DNA from: Elusimicrobiota bacterium
GTDB lineage: Bacteria; Elusimicrobiota; Elusimicrobia; 2-02-FULL-39-32
Length of the DNA stretch: 64,000 nt
NCBI GenBank assembly: GCA_016180425.1
Contig: JACPBF010000002.1
Span: forward strand, 62,001-126,000
Direction: 5' to 3'
The notes under the pieces were generated by a model. That model was not told the DNA's origin. It did no database searches and worked only from the letters and a program-made list of their open reading frames with translations. The position numbers and the translations under genes are program-made. Every line of letters begins with the position of its first letter. Within the stretch, counting starts at the first letter, position 1. This document shows, piece by piece, positions 18,120 through 28,300 of the stretch.

Positions 18120-20566
18120 CTAGCCACTCCTAGAGTTCCGCTCACATCTAAACGATCTGATTTTACCTGATAGATATAAGCTCCGCTTGCAACCAGTTCC
18201 CCGCTGTCTCCTCTGCCATCCCAGATATTTAGATTTTCTAAAGCGCGCACTTTTTTTCCTCTTGAATCAAAAATCTTAATTTCAAAGTTCCCAGAAATGC
18301 CAAATTGGGCAAAATCATTAATTTTATCTCCATTGGGCGTAATAATTTTTTCTTTAGGCCTGACTTCTTCGCTGCTTGGATCTGTTGCAGAAAATAGGCC
18401 ATAGATGCTGAAGTGTGATATTTTAGCACTTACTGTGTTATTATTTCTATTGATCTCTCCTCCTAAATTTCTCCATTCAAAACCATCAAACCAGAATAAT
18501 TTTACATTTTCTTCTTTTAGATTAGTCCCATCCACAATGCCGTCTTGATTTTTATCTGAATAAAGAAGAGTGAGAGTAACGGGTTTTGCAAAAATAAGTT
18601 TTTTTGGAGTAAATTCATAGGAGATCAAAGCTGTTTGATTTTTATATTTTGCTAAATTTTGAGGATCTAATGGATTGATATTAATTAATACATCTTGATT
18701 TAACGCTCCTTTAGGAATGGTTAGGCCTGTTTCACCGTCGCTAGAGTCATCATCTTCAATTTTAATAGTTCCGCCATCTTTTCCTACTTTGGGCTCTGGA
18801 GGCACTGTGCCAAAAGATGTGACTGCTGTATTAGAGCTAGAGACATTAGAAGAGCTGGTGGCCCGAGCTTTAAGATTATAATAAGCTCTATGAGGAATTA
18901 AATTAGAAAGCGTTAAAGTGATATTCCCAGAACTAAATAGAGCAGAGGAAGTTGCAGAGACTTCAAAAGAGCCTGTAGTGATAGAGAGCGTAGTTCCACT
19001 GGGATTTCTATTTCCTGATAGAGTCACAGAAACAGAGCTGGTATTGACTTGATAACTCACTATTCCAGGAGAATTTGGAGCTAAAGAGATAGAGGTAAAA
19101 GTCACTTTACTTTCATTTCCAGCCACATCTTCTGCCACTGCTCTCACTTGATAGCTTGAGCCATGCACGAGCTGAAAAAAATTGTCCCAGGATGTGCTAT
19201 AGCTAGTTTTAGTGGCTGTGTCAGTATCTGTTGAAATTGTGTACCATTGAGTCCCGCCTGAAAGATTGTCATGTTCAAAACGAATCCGTTCTAAAGTTGA
19301 ATCAGAAGTTTGAGCTCCTGCTGTTACAGATAAGGTGTCGGTGGAATAAAAAATTAGGCCATCTGTCATGGAGATGTTGCTTTTTTTAAATGAGGAAGGG
19401 GTTGTTGGAACCGCAGTATCTAAAAATCGGATGTTATCAACATAAAAAGTGGCTCCTAAAATTGTGTTAACCGGGGGTCCGTTGCCAGCTGTAGCATTTA
19501 TGAACCAGAACTCAACTTCAGAAGCGCTGTCTTTACTGACAGAAAATCCGCTTAAAGCACGGGTTACTTCTTGGAAACTTGTGGTTAGAGTTATGGAACT
19601 GGCATGAATTTTCTCTGTACCTGAATCATCTCCCAACCCCACACCTATTAATTTTCCATCTGCATTGGCATGTGCCTTTACTTGAAAAGATAAGGTATCT
19701 GTCCCTGTAATGTCAACTCCAATTCCTCCAGCAGTAAAGGCTCGTGTGTCAATCTCAATCCCTGCAAACGCATCTGTTGGCAGGGAGGTGCCTGTGCTCC
19801 ACATGACTCTAAGAGCATAGCCGCTTCCCCCATAAGCATTATCTGAATCATAAGCTAAGGTAACAGAAGCGCCGCTTCCTCCGCTGGTATAGCCAAATGG
19901 GTCATAACCAAATAGAGTTGGGCTGGAGCCATCGTCAAACTGATCCACCATCACATTGCCAGTCTCTGAATGAAAAGTAATGTCATCCAAATAAACTGTT
20001 TCAACCGGGGTCGTGTTAGTAAAGTTTAATACAATCGCATCTACATTAGATAAGGAACTGTAATTTTCTGTTAATACATCCTTAAAAAGGGTTTTTATGG
20101 GAATATTTACTTTTCTCCATTCAGTGGTAAGTTCTGAGGTCATAAATTCTTTTAGGTTAGGGCGATAACTTGGTTCTGTAGGGGAGCTGGCGCGTCTTAA
20201 ATCCATTTTAAAATATTCGCTGCCAGAAGCGCCTCGAATCCAAAAAGAAAGAGTTCTAGTTCCTCTTAAATCTACCGCATTGCCGAACCGAAGCAGCAAA
20301 TATCCATCGCCTGTGGTTAAATGTTGAACTTTTAATGAATAACCTCTGTTGCCATGCGCTGGCTCTGTATTAGAATGGGCTACATAAGTTGCAGTCACAA
20401 TCGTCACATCTGTTGAAGAAAGACTACTGGCAGAATCTAGAGACAAAGGATCTTTACCTCCTTCAAAATTGGAAACCACCAAAACTCCTGCATTGAGAAA
20501 GCTGGGTAAAGATAATAAGAAAAAAAGTAAAATAAAAAATTCATAGCGGCGATTGTTTTTTTTCAT
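18116..20566 (-). CDS. Large exported protein: two CBM11-like, FN3/Ig-like, ZU5-like and gliding-type C-terminal domains
   Basis: An 816-residue secreted protein, the first structural gene after the regulator. Signal peptide 1-26; CBM11/CIA30-like domains at about 28-200 and 204-383; Ser/Thr-rich FN3/Ig-like strands at about 390-585; a ZU5-like module at about 590-725 (GGTIKIEDD, LTIPKGAL, HFSIYGLF); and a C-terminal domain from about 738 (IITPNGDKINDFAQF, IWDGRGDSGE) of the CHU_C/FlgD-Ig type. The modular layout is that of a cell-surface or extracellular glycan-binding adhesin. No hydrolase motif is seen. Its ATG lies 25 bases after the LacI-type gene and its stop overlaps the next ATG. Domains in the same order and style in the following gene suggest the two arose by duplication. 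Confidence 0.82.
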   Translation of the reverse strand: MKKNNRRYEFFILLFFLLSLPSFLNAGVLVVSNFEGGKDPLSLDSASSLSSTDVTIVTATYVAHSNTEPAHGNRGYSLKVQHLTTGDGYLLLRFGNAVDLRGTRTLSFWIRGASGSEYFKMDLRRASSPTEPSYRPNLKEFMTSELTTEWRKVNIPIKTLFKDVLTENYSSLSNVDAIVLNFTNTTPVETVYLDDITFHSETGNVMVDQFDDGSSPTLFGYDPFGYTSGGSGASVTLAYDSDNAYGGSGYALRVMWSTGTSLPTDAFAGIEIDTRAFTAGGIGVDITGTDTLSFQVKAHANADGKLIGVGLGDDSGTEKIHASSITLTTSFQEVTRALSGFSVSKDSASEVEFWFINATAGNGPPVNTILGATFYVDNIRFLDTAVPTTPSSFKKSNISMTDGLIFYSTDTLSVTAGAQTSDSTLERIRFEHDNLSGGTQWYTISTDTDTATKTSYSTSWDNFFQLVHGSSYQVRAVAEDVAGNESKVTFTSISLAPNSPGIVSYQVNTSSVSVTLSGNRNPSGTTLSITTGSFEVSATSSALFSSGNITLTLSNLIPHRAYYNLKARATSSSNVSSSNTAVTSFGTVPPEPKVGKDGGTIKIEDDDSSDGETGLTIPKGALNQDVLININPLDPQNLAKYKNQTALISYEFTPKKLIFAKPVTLTLLYSDKNQDGIVDGTNLKEENVKLFWFDGFEWRNLGGEINRNNNTVSAKISHFSIYGLFSATDPSSEEVRPKEKIITPNGDKINDFAQFGISGNFEIKIFDSRGKKVRALENLNIWDGRGDSGELVASGAYIYQVKSDRLDVSGTLGVAR

Positions 20567-20591
20567 GGATAAGAGTCATTATAGGAAAATC

Positions 20592-21608
20592 CTAATTTTT
20601 CCCCTTTTCTTTGGACGATTGACGAAAAATAAGTTGTCCGGGAAGTTCAATGGTTTTTTGAGGAAGTTTTAGATTTTCAACCCGGGTCACTAAAATATCT
20701 GTGGCATGTTCTCCCATTTCAAAAAAAGGCTGTCTAACTGTGGACAGTTGGGGCTGGCTTAATGTAGCCGCATCTGAATCATCAAAACCAAAGATAGAAA
20801 GTTCCCTGGGAACGGAAAGTCCTAATTCATGAGCTGCCCTAAGCGCGCCAATTGCCATTAAATCATTCGCTGCAAAAATAACAGTTGGTTTTTTAGAATG
20901 CGACAGCAGTTTTTTAGCTGCAACGCTCCCTTTCTCTAAAGAATAATCCCCGCTAACAACAAGCTGCGGATCATAAGACAAACCAGATTTTTCTAAGCCA
21001 AGTTTATAACCCTCTAAACGGGCATTGGCATTGTAACCTTCTAAACCATTGATAAATCCAATTTTGGTATGTCCCATTTTAACTAAGGCGCTGACCACAT
21101 CTCTAGCAGAACTCACATTATCTAAATCTATCCAGTCTAAAATATTGGAACGGGCATTAATCAGAACAACCGGGGTTTTTTCTTTTTCCAAACGCTTGAC
21201 TAAACGATCTTGCATGAGAGGGGCAATTACAAAAACTCCATCCATGGGAAAACCATCTAATTGAGGCGGATAACCTAATTGAGAGTCATAACCTTCAGGC
21301 TGGTAAATCATCATGCGATAAGGATACTTAGATAAGGAATGGCTAATGCCGCAAAGAATTTGTCTAAAATAAAAAGCAGAGAAAAAATTAGGTTCAGGCG
21401 GTACAATGAGAGTTAAGAGATTAGATTTTCCCCGGATGAGACTGCGGGCAACTAAATTAGGATGGTAATCCAGCTTTTGAATGACTTTTAAAACTCTTTC
21501 CCGGGTCCATGAATCTACAAGATTAGAATTATTGATCACACGCGATACTGTAGCAGTTGAAACTTTTGCTACTCTTGCTACGTCTTTAATGGAGTGTGTC
21601 TTCATCAT
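20592..21608 (-). CDS. LacI/GalR-family transcriptional regulator
   Basis: A 338-residue LacI-type repressor. Residues about 5-60 are the helix-turn-helix and hinge helix (IKDVARVAKVSTATVSRVIN, then LVARSLIRGKSN), and residues about 63-330 are the periplasmic-binding-protein-like sensor, expected to bind a sugar. The start is ATG 21608 (a second ATG follows at 21605), with a perfect AGGAGG at 21616-21621 seven bases upstream, the strongest ribosome site in this half of the window. It is the first gene of the glycan operon, so it probably regulates the operon and itself in response to an imported sugar. I did not find a convincing palindromic operator with a central CG in the 135 bases upstream. 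Confidence 0.93.
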   Translation of the reverse strand: MMKTHSIKDVARVAKVSTATVSRVINNSNLVDSWTRERVLKVIQKLDYHPNLVARSLIRGKSNLLTLIVPPEPNFFSAFYFRQILCGISHSLSKYPYRMMIYQPEGYDSQLGYPPQLDGFPMDGVFVIAPLMQDRLVKRLEKEKTPVVLINARSNILDWIDLDNVSSARDVVSALVKMGHTKIGFINGLEGYNANARLEGYKLGLEKSGLSYDPQLVVSGDYSLEKGSVAAKKLLSHSKKPTVIFAANDLMAIGALRAAHELGLSVPRELSIFGFDDSDAATLSQPQLSTVRQPFFEMGEHATDILVTRVENLKLPQKTIELPGQLIFRQSSKEKGKN

Positions 21609-21641
21609 TTAAATCCCTCCTACTGCAATCGTTCTCACGCT

Positions 21642-21695
21642 ATTATAAAAACTTTCTTAAAACTTTTCTTAAACTTTTTGTAACATTTTTGTAAC
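21642..21695 (-). promoter_or_regulatory. Phased A-tract repeats ending in a TATAAT box, upstream of the LacI-type gene
   Basis: Read on the minus strand, five consecutive units of 10-11 bases begin with GTT and continue into A-runs: GTTACAAAAAT, GTTACAAAAA, GTTTAAGAAAA, GTTTTAAGAAA, GTTTTTATAAT. The last contains TATAAT (21647-21642), about 33 bases from the start codon. A-tracts spaced by one helical turn bend DNA and can act as UP elements. A -35 match is poor, so the promoter call is tentative. It would drive the whole 13-gene operon. Confidence 0.45.
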
Positions 21696-21743
21696 TTTTT
21701 TTCCCCAAAGTTTAAGTTGCTAGACTTTTAAAATAAAGAGATT

Positions 21744-24700
21744 TCAGACCTTTAAACGCTTTGGTTTATAAAATTTTAATTTTTTAAATTTTTCTAAAAT
21801 AAATAGTGTTTGTTTAGCGCACCAAACCCGACAATCCTCCAATATTAAATAGAATCCAGGGACTACAAACAAGACTAAAAAAGTAGAAGCGCTTAATCCT
21901 CCAATCACAGTCACTGCCATTGGCGCCCAAAGAGAGCCGGAGCCCTCTTTTTGAAACACTAAAGGAAACATGCCAATCACTGTTGTTAAGGTAGTAGAGA
22001 GAATGGGACGTATTCTCTCTTGTCCAGACTGAAGCAGAGAGCGTAAAGTATTTTTTTCTTTATGAATTTCATTAAATACATCCACCAGCATGGTGGAATT
22101 GTTGACAGCAACGCCTCCCAGCATAATAAAGCCAATTAAGGTTCCTAGGGTCACAGGGGTTTTTGTGATAAATAGCAAAGGGATGGCTCCAATTAAGGAC
22201 AATGGAACGGCAATTAAAATAACAAGGGGCTGGAGATAGGATTCAAAAAGGCTGGCTAAAATGGAATAGACCAATACTATCATAATAATAAAAGCGAATT
22301 TAGATTCTTTTTCTGTTTCAATCATCTTGGGAAAATCTCCGCCAATTTCCCAGTAATAGCCAGTGGGCACAGGAACTTGTTTAAGAGCCCGTATCACGCC
22401 TTCTGCCACCTTGCTCAAAGCTATATCCCCGCGGTTGGCGCTAACCTGAATCATCCTTTCTCTGCTTTTGCGCCAAACTTCGCTGGGAGTTAAACCAAAC
22501 TCAAATGTGGCAAATTGACGCACAGGCACAATGGTTCCTTTTGGATTTACTAAAGAAAGGTTTTGGATGTCTTCCAATGTTTTTCTGTATTGTTCTTGTA
22601 AACGGGCAACAGTCTCAATTTGGGCAGTGGGAGTAATAAAATAAGTGGCGCGTAATCCGCGAATTTGAGCATGCAGGCTTTCCGCAATATCGTGAATCGT
22701 AAATTCAAAAAGCGAGGCCTTTTCCCGATCTATCTCTATTTTTACTTCAGGCCTGCCTGGTTTATAGCGCAATTTAATGTCTGCCAAGCCTTTAACCTGT
22801 TCCATGCTTTGAGCAATTTTTACCGCCATGTCCCTTAGTTGGTTATAATCATATCCATAAACATCAATTACAAATTCTTTAGAACTTACTGGTTCAGAAA
22901 AATAGATAAAAGCGTCAAATTCTTTGCCAATCTGGGAAACCACAGGTCTTAAAGAAGACATCACTTCCTGAGTAGTTTTGCCTCTCTCAGTTGCAGGCAG
23001 AAGTGTCACATAAATTTTTGAAGACCAGCCTTCCACGCGAGCCACAGAGGTTTTTACTGATTTTTGCACTTCTGGCAATTGGTTTAAAACCTTTTCTACC
23101 TCAGAAACAACCTTATCAGAAACATCCAATTTTGTGCCGGAAGGAAGCTCTACAAAAATAATAAATTCATTTTCTTCCGCAGTTCCCACAAACTCTTTAT
23201 CTAAATATTTATATAAAAATCCGCAAACAATTAGAAAAACTAAAATAAGAAAAGCGATCCTATATCTTCTTTTCATAAGCGCGCTAACCCAATGCCGGTA
23301 AGCGCGGTAACCCCCTCTCAACTGAACCACATCTTTTCGGACATTGCTAGAATAAATAATATCTTCATCTGTCATTAAGCTGACAATCAATAAGGAGATA
23401 AGATAAACAGCGAACAATGCAACTTGAATGATTTTAATTGGCAACTTTAAATAAAAGATAGATGGGAAAAAAAAGAGCGCAAAAAGATCTGCTATAAAAA
23501 GGAATGTAATAGTTTTAAATGTTCTTTTAAAATATTTTTTAAAAAAATAAAAACGGTTTAATGGGCGCACACATTTCTGCCCATGATAGACCGCGCGATT
23601 GAGCAATGGTTGAGCTCTAGCCCAAAGCTGACGTAAATAAAGCCAAAAATAAGCGGAAAAAAAAGAACTTTGTTTTGTCCATTTTAAGGATATATTAGCT
23701 GAAAGAGTGGGAATCACGGTTAAAGCAACTAAAAGCGAAGCTAGGAGAGCGCTGGTAACAGTAATCGCCAGACCTGAATAAAGAATTTTAACCTGAGGGT
23801 TTAAAAATACAATTGGTAGAAAAACAACAATGGTTGTTAAAGTGTTAGATGTGAGCACCATTAAAAGAGAGCTGCTTGCTCGCAAGGCAAAGGTTTTATT
23901 CACCTCTTTTTCAATATAGTTTAATGTTCCATTGCTGTTCACTTTTACCAAATCTTGATAAAAAGCGGGAACTGATCCTTTTTCTCCTAAAAATCTAGTG
24001 ACCCAGCGGTTTGTAAATTTTAAAAATTTGATTTTATATTGATAAATATTTTCCAACACAACAATGGAGTTGTCCACAATCATGCCAGAGGCGATCACAA
24101 GCCCGGAAATAGTCATGACATTTAAACTTAACCTAAAAAAATACATGACCCCTAAAGTAATAATGACCGCTAAAGGAATAGAAACAAAAATGTAAGAGGT
24201 CAGTATGAAATCCCTTAAAAAAATAAGCAGGATAAATCCAACTAAAAAGGCTCCTTGTATTAAAGAACTCTGCAGATTATTCAAAGCCTTGCCCACTGCT
24301 ATGGATTGATCGCTGACTATAGAAAAAGAGATTCTAGGATCCAAATCTTTTTTATATTCTTCCATCACTTTTTTTATTTCATCTGCGGTAGAGATGGTGT
24401 TGGCTAAGGCTTCTTTTTGGATATATACGGAAACCACTGGCTCTCGGTTAAGACGGGAATAGGATTCCGCTTCCATATAAAAATCCCTTATTTCAGCCAC
24501 ATCTTTTAGCCGAATCCTAGAGCCTTCTTTAGTCACCGCAATCGGCAGGTTGCCTAAATCTTCTAAAGTTTTATAGGCGCCCACAGTGCGCAAAAAATAA
24601 GAATCTTTTTCCCGTTCTACTTTGCCTGTTAAAATATTTAAATTATCAGTTCCAATTTGGGAAATCACCTGCCGGATGGGGAGCGCATAAGCTTCCAGAC

Positions 24701-25277
24701 GGCTTTGATCAAACTCTACTAGTATTTTTTTTTCTCTGCCGCCGCCAACTTCAATATTAGCCACGCCATTCACCCTTTTTAATGTTGGTTTTAACTGGTT
24801 ATCCGCAATTTCTCGCATATCTTCCGGAGTAAAATGTTTAGAGGACATGGCTAAAATCATGACTGGAGACTGGCTTTCATCATATCTGGAGACCACAGGT
24901 TTTTCGATTTCTTTAGGCAGTTTCCCTTTTATTTTTGCCAGCCGTTCCTGCACATCTAAGGCTGCGCGAGCTGTATCTGTGCCTACTTTAAAATTAAGAG
25001 TAATCACTGCTCTTTCTTTGCGGGAAACTGAAACAATGGATTCTAGATTAGGGAGAGTGGCCATTTCATCTTCCACGATTTTAGTAATCAGGGATTCAAT
25101 ATCTTCCGGCGGAAGCCCGCCGCGCACACCCACAAAAATAGTTAGAACCCCGGAATCCCCTCCGGGCATTAAATCCACCGGCATTCTGTAAAAAGAAAAT
25201 ACGCCGAAAATAGCCAAAATCGCATAGACCATAAATGCGCTAATGGGCCTTTCTGTAAAGAAACTAATGAATTTCAT
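21744..25277 (-). CDS. RND-family efflux permease with extra hydrophobic hairpin
   Basis: A 1177-residue inner-membrane RND transporter (AcrB/MexB-like HAE family). Seen: N-terminal TERPISAFMVYAILAIFG, the porter region (PVDLMPGGDSG, ATLPNLESIVSVS), the TM4 proton-relay stretch SGMIVDNSIVVLEN with a single Asp, and the second-half TM10 stretch GGVAVNNSTMLVDV. The chain is longer than the usual ~1,040 residues. Much of the excess is a basic segment plus two extra hydrophobic stretches (about residues 590-650: FLFIADLFALFFF, VALFAVYLISLLIV) in the loop between the two halves. It follows a second RND gene by 85 bases in the same direction, which suggests a heteromeric or paired pump. No membrane-fusion or TolC gene is in the window. 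Substrate unknown. Confidence 0.9.
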   Translation of the reverse strand: MKFISFFTERPISAFMVYAILAIFGVFSFYRMPVDLMPGGDSGVLTIFVGVRGGLPPEDIESLITKIVEDEMATLPNLESIVSVSRKERAVITLNFKVGTDTARAALDVQERLAKIKGKLPKEIEKPVVSRYDESQSPVMILAMSSKHFTPEDMREIADNQLKPTLKRVNGVANIEVGGGREKKILVEFDQSRLEAYALPIRQVISQIGTDNLNILTGKVEREKDSYFLRTVGAYKTLEDLGNLPIAVTKEGSRIRLKDVAEIRDFYMEAESYSRLNREPVVSVYIQKEALANTISTADEIKKVMEEYKKDLDPRISFSIVSDQSIAVGKALNNLQSSLIQGAFLVGFILLIFLRDFILTSYIFVSIPLAVIITLGVMYFFRLSLNVMTISGLVIASGMIVDNSIVVLENIYQYKIKFLKFTNRWVTRFLGEKGSVPAFYQDLVKVNSNGTLNYIEKEVNKTFALRASSSLLMVLTSNTLTTIVVFLPIVFLNPQVKILYSGLAITVTSALLASLLVALTVIPTLSANISLKWTKQSSFFSAYFWLYLRQLWARAQPLLNRAVYHGQKCVRPLNRFYFFKKYFKRTFKTITFLFIADLFALFFFPSIFYLKLPIKIIQVALFAVYLISLLIVSLMTDEDIIYSSNVRKDVVQLRGGYRAYRHWVSALMKRRYRIAFLILVFLIVCGFLYKYLDKEFVGTAEENEFIIFVELPSGTKLDVSDKVVSEVEKVLNQLPEVQKSVKTSVARVEGWSSKIYVTLLPATERGKTTQEVMSSLRPVVSQIGKEFDAFIYFSEPVSSKEFVIDVYGYDYNQLRDMAVKIAQSMEQVKGLADIKLRYKPGRPEVKIEIDREKASLFEFTIHDIAESLHAQIRGLRATYFITPTAQIETVARLQEQYRKTLEDIQNLSLVNPKGTIVPVRQFATFEFGLTPSEVWRKSRERMIQVSANRGDIALSKVAEGVIRALKQVPVPTGYYWEIGGDFPKMIETEKESKFAFIIMIVLVYSILASLFESYLQPLVILIAVPLSLIGAIPLLFITKTPVTLGTLIGFIMLGGVAVNNSTMLVDVFNEIHKEKNTLRSLLQSGQERIRPILSTTLTTVIGMFPLVFQKEGSGSLWAPMAVTVIGGLSASTFLVLFVVPGFYLILEDCRVWCAKQTLFILEKFKKLKFYKPKRLKV

Positions 25278-25362
25278 AATTTAGTTTTAAGGCATTAGAA
25301 AATGGAAGTTGCAGCCTATAAATTTGGGCGCTACAAAAAATTGGAATAATTTTTTAGAATAA

Positions 25363-28300
25363 TCAATGAGGGCGATGTAACTTTTTTTCTTCAACATGCA
25401 AATAGATCAGAGGCAAAATAATTAAAGTAAGCGCTGTTGAAATAAAAAGTCCTCCAAAGGTAGCTAATGCCATGGGCGCAAAAATGCCTGTGCCTAAGGC
25501 TGAAGGCACCAGGGCAAGAACAGTGACTAAAGCTGTCATTAAAACAGGACGTAAACGATTTTTACAGCCTAGAATCACTGCTTGAATTAATTCCATGCCT
25601 TCCTTTCTTAATTCATTGATATGATCAATTAACACGATTCCATTGTTCACCACAATTCCGCCTAAAAGAACAATGCCAATGATCACAGGAACGCTTAAAG
25701 GGGTAAAGGTAAGTAAAAGGGTAAGGGCCACCCCAATCACTCCTAAAGGAACCGTAATCATAATCAGGAATGGATGGAGCAAAGATTCAAAGCCAGCAGC
25801 CATGATCATATAGATTAAAACAATCGCTAACATAAATGCGATAAAAAGACCGGCAAAAGATTCCTGCATCTCTTTTTTAGCTCCGCCTAATTCTACGCTA
25901 TAATCTCTTTTGCTGCGAAAACCTGTGAGCCGATTTTCCACCTCTTCTATCACCTCTCCTAAACTTCTGCCAATGACCTGAGCCGAGATGACTACGGACC
26001 TTTGTTGATCTGATCTCTGAATTTCACTGGGGCCGTAACCAGAAGAAATTTGAGCCACATCTCCTAAAGGCACCATGACTCCTTGGGGAGAACGCAAGGC
26101 AACCCGGGTAATAGTAGCAGGATTATTTCGGTCTTCTTCCCGTAAACGCACCCGTATTCCAAACTCTTTTCCTTGTTCCTTAAAAAAGGTGGCTATAAAA
26201 CCTCTAACCCCAATCAAGGCGCCGCGGGCAATTTCAGATACAGAAAGGCCAAACGCGCTGGCTCGATCCTTATCAATTGAAACTCTGGTTTCAAAAGAGG
26301 GAAGAGCAAGAGAGGTCTTTACTCCTTCAATGCCTTTAATTTTTTTAAGTGAATTCTGAATATCGTCAGACAATTTACGCAACGCGGCAAGATCAGGTCC
26401 TTTGATAGTAATGGCAATAGGAGCTGACACAGTCATGGATTTCATGGTAGAGTCTTGCAGAATATATTCGATTTCAGCCCCTTCCAGTTTTACCTGTTTT
26501 AATTTTTCTTTAAAAACTAAAATAAATTTTTCAGTAGATTTTAATTTATCTAGATCTAAACCAACCACACACTCCCCTTGATGAGACCCTAAAGCATCTA
26601 TGGATTCTTCAGCAGTTGCTCCTACGCGAATCAGTGTATCTTTGACCCCATCCATTTTAGAAAGCAGGGATTCAATTTTAAAAACCACCCTGTCTGTGAC
26701 GTCCAGCCTTGTGCCTATGGGCATATTCACTTTAATTAAAAATTGTCCTTGATCCACGCTGGGCATAAAAATCTTGCTTTTAAAATAAAAAATTACAAAG
26801 CTAAAGAGAAAAAGAAAAGAAGCTCCTCTTAAAACAAGTTTTTTATGCGCAATTGACAAAACCAAATATTTTTCATAAAAGGCATGAAGTTTAAGAGATC
26901 TTTCTTCTGTAAGCCCTTGGCTAAGCCAATTCCAGATTTTTTTAAGTATAAGGAAACATTTATTTATTTTTTGGTTTGGAACTGAACCATTGGTCTCCTT
27001 AAGAGAGGATGTTTGCTCTACATTTAAGACAGGCGGAGGCGCATTTAGGTTCAAGGGGCTCTCTTTTTTATTTTCAGAGACCATGGTCTTGGAAATCACT
27101 TTTCCCCCTATGCCTATGACCTGGTCCTCAGTTTCATCAGATTTTGGCTGATCTGATTGAGTTTTGAGCTCTTCCTTCTTTTTCCCCCACTTAAGAGGAT
27201 AGGCTGTAATTCTTGGGATGAGAGTCACAGCTACCACTAATGCCGCTATGTTTGTGACAATTGCCGCATAGGAGAGATCTTTAAAGAGTTGCTGAGAAAG
27301 CCCTTGGGCAAAAAGAAGCGGCAGGAACACCACCACATTGGTCAGCATGGAGGAAAATTGAGCTACAAAAATTTCAGAAGGAGCAAGCACAGATGCTTCT
27401 ATTAGATTCCCAAGTTTCCTGCGGTATTTATCAATATTGTCTAAAACGCAAATAGCATTGTCTGTAATGCTGCCAATAGAAAGAGAAAGACCCATGAGGC
27501 CAATGACATTGATGCTTCGTCCCATAAAAAAAACAAACACAAAATAAACAATAATAGAAACTGGCAGTGAAAGCGTTACAATAAGCGCGTCTTGAAAATT
27601 TCTTAAAAAAAAGAGTAAAACTAAAAAAGCGAAAATTCCTCCTAAGATGCCATCTATCATCACATCCCTTAATGAATCTTTAATAAATTCCGATTCATCA
27701 TAAACCACTTCTAGATTCATCTCTTTGGGAAGGCTTAAACTAACCTCTTTTAAAGCTCTGCGAACCCTGCTGGCTGCTTTTATGGTATTAGCGTCAAACT
27801 GCTTTTGAATCGCAACAGAGACATTTGATTTACCTTTATAGCGGGAATAACTTTCTATTTCCTTAAAGGTATCCTTAATTTCAGCAATAGTTTGTAAAGA
27901 AAGCATTCTTTGATGACGAGGCTGAAAAGTTTCAGAACCTTTTCTTTGGCTTTGGGATTTAAACATAAATTCTGGACTATCCCGGGCTGTATCCACTGCA
28001 ATCACAGTTTTGCCAATGTCAGCCACAGTTTTAAATTCACCAATGGTTCTAACCAAGTATTCATAAAATCTTCCTTGAGTGGTTCCCGCGGGATAATTGA
28101 CATTGGATGTTTTAAGAGAATCCACAATTCCGGAAAGAGAGATGTTGGAAGCCTGCATTTTACCCACATCCACTTCCACTAATATCTCTCTTTCCTGACC
28201 GCCGCTTACAGTAGCAGAAGCCACTCCATCCACTTTTTGCAAACGTTTTTTAACCACATCATTAGCCAAACGAGTTAAATCCGCAAGAGATAACTCGCCG

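Noticed and set aside
21609-21641. LacI-type operator upstream of the regulator gene
   Set aside because: Around GAACGATTGC only a few positions are symmetric; no palindrome with a central CG is convincing.
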